64,000 bases of DNA. It comes from Frankia sp. AiPa1. Its GTDB lineage: Bacteria; Actinomycetota; Actinomycetes; Frankiales; Frankiaceae. Positions 60,702 to 64,000 of this stretch are shown here, piece after piece. Position numbers and translations under genes: made by a program. Every line of letters begins with the position of its first letter. Within the stretch, counting starts at the first letter, position 1. The notes beneath the pieces were generated by a model. It did no database searches. It saw only the letters and a list, made by a program, of their open reading frames with translations, and was not told the origin of the DNA. The stretch lies in assembly GCF_023243075.1 (NCBI RefSeq), contig NZ_JALKFZ020000187.1:16259-80258 (forward strand). Direction: 5' to 3'.

Positions 60702-62210
60702 TCAGTTCACTCCGCAGAATCGATGCGGCGCCGAGCCGCTCGCCTTCAGGTCCAGGGTGCCCTGCGCCTTGCCCAGGAATCCACCGCCGGGCTTGGCGAT
60801 GTGGGTGGCCGCCAGATCCTTGAGCGGCCCGCTGGTGAACCGGACCTCGCCGATCACGTTCGCATCGTCGTTGCCCGACACCGCCGTAATCGTGTACTGG
60901 CCGGGCTGATCGGCCCAACGGTAGGCGCTGGCGGTCCGCTCGACGACCAGGATCCCGACCAACTCGGTGGACAGCCTCAACGGGGACGTTGCCATCACCA
61001 GCCGGCACCGCCAATCCCCGTCGATCATGGCCTTGCCGGCCAGCACGTCGGGGTTGGTGGGCACGACCGGGGCCAGGCTGCTCGGCGCGGTCGCCACCGG
61101 CGCCCGACCGTTGGGGTCACCTCCAAGCACGACATAGCAGCCGACACCGAGCAGCACGATGGCCAGGGCAACGGCCAGCAGGCCGATCCAGCTCTGCCGC
61201 AACCAGGCCAACCGGTCCGCCGGCGGGGGCTCGTTCTCCTGTGGGCCCACCGACCGGTCGGTGGGTTCGAGCTCAGGTGCAGCGAGCGGGCCGGCAGCAG
61301 ATCGCGGCCGTGGCGGCAATGGTGGTGGGAGCTCGTGTAGGCGGCGGATGTCCGCGGCCAGGTGCAGCGGCAGACCGGTCGGCTCGGTCCAGCCGGGCCC
61401 GTAAACACCAGTGGCGGCCCGAGCGAGATCGACTGCGAACGCGACCGCGTCCACCGGGCGGTCGGCAGGATCCTTCGCCAGCGCACGCAGCACCACAGCC
61501 GCGATCGGAGTAGGAACCTTTTCCAGCGGCGGCGGCGGGTCGAGGAGGTGCTGGCGCCACAGGGCCTGCACCGGCTGCTGCGGATCGAACGGCGCTACCC
61601 CAGCCAGCAGCCGATACAACACCACCCCCAGCGCATACAGATCCGTGGCCGGGCTCAACCGGCCACCCTCAATCTGCTCGGGCGCCATATACATCGGAGT
61701 GCCGGCCAGACCACTGGCCGTCGCGGCGGACCCTTCGAACAGTTTTGCGATCCCGAAGTCGGTGACCTTCACCGTGCCGTCGGCGGCGAACAGAATGTTG
61801 TCGCCCTTGATATCGCGGTGCAACACCCCACGGCCGTGGGCATGTTCCAACGCTGCTGCCACCGCCAGCCCGACCGCGCACGCCTGCGCCGGATCGAGAC
61901 TGTCCCGGCGGCGGGTCAGCGTGCCGCCATCGAGAAGCTCCATCACCAGCAGACACAGACCTTCAGCCTCGACATATTCGAAGATCCGCACGACATGCGA
62001 ATGATCGAAACCGGCTAGGATTCTCGCCTCGACGGCGAAGTCGACCGTCAAGCCCTCTGGGCCTTCCGCTTCCATTACTTTGATCGCTACCGGGCGGCGT
62101 AGCTGGCGATGTCGCCCCGCTACGACCAGCCCGAACCGCCCCGACCCCAACCGCTGCCCGATCTGATAGGCGGCCAGGGCCCTCTCGATCCGCTCCCGAT
62201 CAACGATCAT
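60702..62210 (-). CDS. Membrane-anchored Ser/Thr protein kinase (PknB-like)
   Basis: 502 residues. Kinase domain: GSGRFG (22-27), Lys44 in VAIKVMEAE, HRDIKGDNILF, VTDFGIAKLFEG, GTPMYMAPEQIEGGRLSPAT and DLYALGVVLYRLLAG. A Pro-rich linker follows (LPPPLPPRPRSA), then one membrane helix (IGLLAVALAIVLLGVGCYVV) and an extracellular domain of about 110 residues without PASTA motifs. ATG 62210 gives MIVDRERIERALAAYQIGQR; 62228 is the alternative. It may sense an external signal. Divergent from the small gene at 62252 with a very short promoter gap. Confidence 0.9.
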   Translation of the reverse strand: MIVDRERIERALAAYQIGQRLGSGRFGLVVAGRHRQLRRPVAIKVMEAEGPEGLTVDFAVEARILAGFDHSHVVRIFEYVEAEGLCLLVMELLDGGTLTRRRDSLDPAQACAVGLAVAAALEHAHGRGVLHRDIKGDNILFAADGTVKVTDFGIAKLFEGSAATASGLAGTPMYMAPEQIEGGRLSPATDLYALGVVLYRLLAGVAPFDPQQPVQALWRQHLLDPPPPLEKVPTPIAAVVLRALAKDPADRPVDAVAFAVDLARAATGVYGPGWTEPTGLPLHLAADIRRLHELPPPLPPRPRSAAGPLAAPELEPTDRSVGPQENEPPPADRLAWLRQSWIGLLAVALAIVLLGVGCYVVLGGDPNGRAPVATAPSSLAPVVPTNPDVLAGKAMIDGDWRCRLVMATSPLRLSTELVGILVVERTASAYRWADQPGQYTITAVSGNDDANVIGEVRFTSGPLKDLAATHIAKPGGGFLGKAQGTLDLKASGSAPHRFCGVN

Positions 62211-62251
62211 CAGCCGGTCGAGCAGCACCCCGCTCCGGTCCCCCTACCGTC

Positions 62252-62758
62252 ATGACACAGAGCGTATCGTTACATAGCGCAGAAACCGGCACCCACCCCG
62301 CCAGCGTCCATGGCCCGGAACCGACGCCAGGATCAGTCGCCTCCGCCGCGCAGTCCCCCGGAGCCCGGTGGCGACGCCGGCAGGCCAGTCGCGAGAGTGT
62401 CTTCGATCCGCCGGCGTTCGCTGCGCTCAAGCCCTGGCCGCACCTGCGCCAATTAGCCGCCCTTGGCTTCGCGGACGCCCGCGACTGGAGCAACCGAGCC
62501 GGCCAGACGCCCGCGGCAACGAACTCCCCCGCGCTGGTGAGCTGGCACCTGATCAGTGAGGTCGTAGCCGCCACCATGAGCGATCATCATCTCGCCCCGG
62601 ACCAGATTCACGGGAAGCTCATTGTTCTGAACGTCACAGGCGACTGGTCACATCGCCCGAGGCCCGGCATCGCCCTGTGCTCGCTATCAGTCGCCCGCGA
62701 TCCAGACGCCGTCAGCGCATTGCTGCGTGACACGCTTGCTCCGGGCGACCATCAGTAG
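62252..62758 (+). CDS. Unknown protein divergent from the kinase
   Basis: 168 residues from ATG 62252. The N-terminal 50 are low-complexity; the rest (SVFDPPAFAALKPWPHLRQL, LVSWHLISEVVAATMSDHHL, GKLIVLNVTGDW, GIALCSLSVARDPDAVSALL) looks like a folded domain with no membrane part. No family recognised. No clear ribosome site. The start is about 40 bp from the kinase start, so both would share a promoter region. A minus-strand frame (62200-62577) overlaps it and looks weaker. Confidence 0.5.
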   Translation: MTQSVSLHSAETGTHPASVHGPEPTPGSVASAAQSPGARWRRRQASRESVFDPPAFAALKPWPHLRQLAALGFADARDWSNRAGQTPAATNSPALVSWHLISEVVAATMSDHHLAPDQIHGKLIVLNVTGDWSHRPRPGIALCSLSVARDPDAVSALLRDTLAPGDHQ

Positions 62759-62949
62759 CGGCACCTTTTCTCCGACGGCCCAGGCGGCGCCGACCCGCCC
62801 TGTCACGCCGCTTCGCGAGCAGACTACCGACTCCGCCCCTCAGCGGGACGCCCAACGTTCGACGCAGACCCGTCTACCTGCACCAACCGAACAGTCAGAC
62901 TGACCTACATCCATCCTGCGCCTGCAGCCGTCAGTGTGCATTGTCATAG

Positions 62950-63432
62950 ATGATTGACAGCGAAGCTCCCTGCTGCGGAGACATACAAGAATCGATCGGT
63001 CAGACCTTAACGCTGCCGGCCACCGTGGTGGCCCAGGCCCAGCGCCTGAGCGGTGGCAGTACCACGCCGGGCGGAGTAACCACACAGAACGCCGTGTCGG
63101 GAACCTGCGGGAGCTCGTATATTTATCTGTACGAGCGCTCGGATGGTACACCGGTGCGAATGGTGACCGGATTCAATCTGAGCGGGGGCCGGCGGGCCAT
63201 CTCGTACAGCTGGGGCGCGGAGATCATCGGACCGAGTGGATCCGGGTACCAGTATGAATACGGCGCCAGCGGATCCCTCGCGTTCCGGACCAGCTGGCAG
63301 GGCAGTCACAATAGCGGCAGAGCATACGCCCGCGGGGATTATTTCGCTTACGTCTTCAATTACTCCTACGCCCTGCTCGACAATGGTTCAATCTGCACCT
63401 CCGAGGAGCCGTCCCAGGAGACATTCCTATAG
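62950..63432 (+). CDS. Unknown beta-rich protein, possibly secreted remnant
   Basis: 160 residues. It has a cysteine-containing, Gly/Ser/Tyr-rich, beta-type sequence (SGTCGSSYIYLYERSDG, GRRAISYSWGAEIIG, SGYQYEYGASGSLAFRTSW, FAYVFNYSYALLDNGSICTS) typical of exported actinobacterial proteins. Yet there is no signal peptide: an in-frame TAG lies directly before ATG 62950 and there is no ribosome site. The gene may have lost its 5' part. Function unknown. Confidence 0.55.
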   Translation: MIDSEAPCCGDIQESIGQTLTLPATVVAQAQRLSGGSTTPGGVTTQNAVSGTCGSSYIYLYERSDGTPVRMVTGFNLSGGRRAISYSWGAEIIGPSGSGYQYEYGASGSLAFRTSWQGSHNSGRAYARGDYFAYVFNYSYALLDNGSICTSEEPSQETFL

Positions 63433-63488
63433 CAGGGTCTCGCCACGCGCCGACGGTCGCCTCGGCGAATAGCGCCGACCACGGGTCG

Positions 63489-63995
63489 TCACCGCAGGAC
63501 AAAGCTCCGGATCGGATTCAGGACCGGTGTGCCCATTTTCATGGATCCTGGCAGATCACTACCGTTGGCCAACATGCCTCCGGGCGACGTCTGGGGGCTG
63601 CGTAGCAGTGGCGGCGGGCGCTACCCGGCGGTGGCGGCCATCTTGCCGGAAACGGAGGGTGGACGCGGCGACGGACGAGGCGAGCAAGGAGGCGACGCGG
63701 TGTCGTGGGCAGGCAGGCCGAGCTCGGTACCGGAACGAGTGGGCGCGTGTCGGCCGACCACTCCCACCATGTGAAGGGGGCCGACGATCCGCACGTCGCC
63801 AGCGAAGCGTTGGACGGCTGGGTACGGGAGTGCTCCGAGCCGCCGACTCTTCTCGAGGTTGCGGGTGCACACTTCTACTTCGACGAGGACCCGGCGGTCT
63901 CCCCGGCCTGTTCCGCGCGATCTGCGGACCGGGCGACGTGCGCGGTGCACCGGGAACCGGCGGCCAGCACGTGGAACTGATCTGACGTCGAACAA
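63489..63995 (-). pseudogene. Decayed relative of the 53.9 kb unknown gene
   Basis: The minus strand ends with TPVLNPIRSFVLR and a stop, matching the NPVRSFVVR end of the protein at 53902. Further upstream GDVRIVGPLHMVG matches DVTLVGPIIRLQ, and a stretch in another frame (LRFRQDGRHRRVAPAA) matches IRLVLNDEHHDLAHAA. An in-frame TAG at 63621 and at least two frame changes break it. It probably continues beyond the window. Confidence 0.55.
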
Positions 63996-64000
63996 CCCCA

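Noticed and set aside
63527..63985. Plus-strand frame of 152 codons at the right edge
   Set aside because: Arg/Gly-rich; the minus strand shows homology to the 53.9 kb gene instead.

Overview
The window is about 73% G+C with a strong G/C third-position bias, and its gene content is that of a filamentous, soil or plant-associated actinobacterium. It holds an SsgA-like sporulation regulator, F420-type flavin-independent oxidoreductases, mycofactocin genes, a modular polyketide synthase and the hopanoid radical-SAM protein HpnH. A Frankia-like genome fits best, but that is inference from content. No rRNA, tRNA, CRISPR array or intact transposase was seen.

Layout. 1-5.2 kb: 3' part of an nSTAND1-WD40 protein and a Tat-type solute-binding protein. 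5.2-9 kb: ChaB-domain protein, XRE/MmyB-type regulator, luciferase-like oxidoreductase, SDR and a CorA remnant. 9-15.2 kb: one 2061-residue DUF4062-NACHT-HEAT protein. 15.4-19.9 kb: SsgA-like protein, PAP2 phosphatase and a branched-chain-type substrate-binding protein with a low-complexity 5' flank. 20.3-28.4 kb: mycofactocin region (mftD, amidohydrolase, TetR, mftC, mftB, mftA) plus a second substrate-binding lipoprotein. 28.4-31 kb: cis-prenyltransferase and glycerophosphodiester phosphodiesterase. 31.4-37.9 kb: a single-module type I PKS (KS-AT-KR-ACP-TE). 38.2-42.5 kb: NUDIX, a PhzE-like fused ADIC/anthranilate synthase behind a possible leader peptide, a GNAT remnant and NAD kinase. 43-48.6 kb: small conserved protein, LLM oxidoreductase, thioesterase, hpnH and maf. 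48.7-51.2 kb: broken threonine dehydratase and the cysK-cysE operon. 51.6-53.7 kb: membrane protein and DUF2786 protein.

53.9-60.1 kb looks like a defence-type island. An unknown protein overlaps a DUF4365 nuclease-like gene on the minus strand. Opposite them are a DUF262/GmrSD-like protein and a CBS protein with a C-terminal HEPN-like Rx4H motif. A lower-G+C HNH endonuclease gene lies next to these. A membrane Ser/Thr kinase and small unknown genes follow. A decayed copy of the 53.9 kb unknown gene ends the window, so that family occurs twice here.

The least expected non-coding feature is a dispersed palindromic repeat. Two copies of about 260 bp (31.1-31.4 kb minus, 42.65-42.92 kb plus) have a stem with paired base changes and a conserved loop. 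Its loop core also occurs in a nested palindrome at 21.93-22.0 kb and, weakly, at 43.78 kb. Functions are inferred from motifs read by eye; no search was run.
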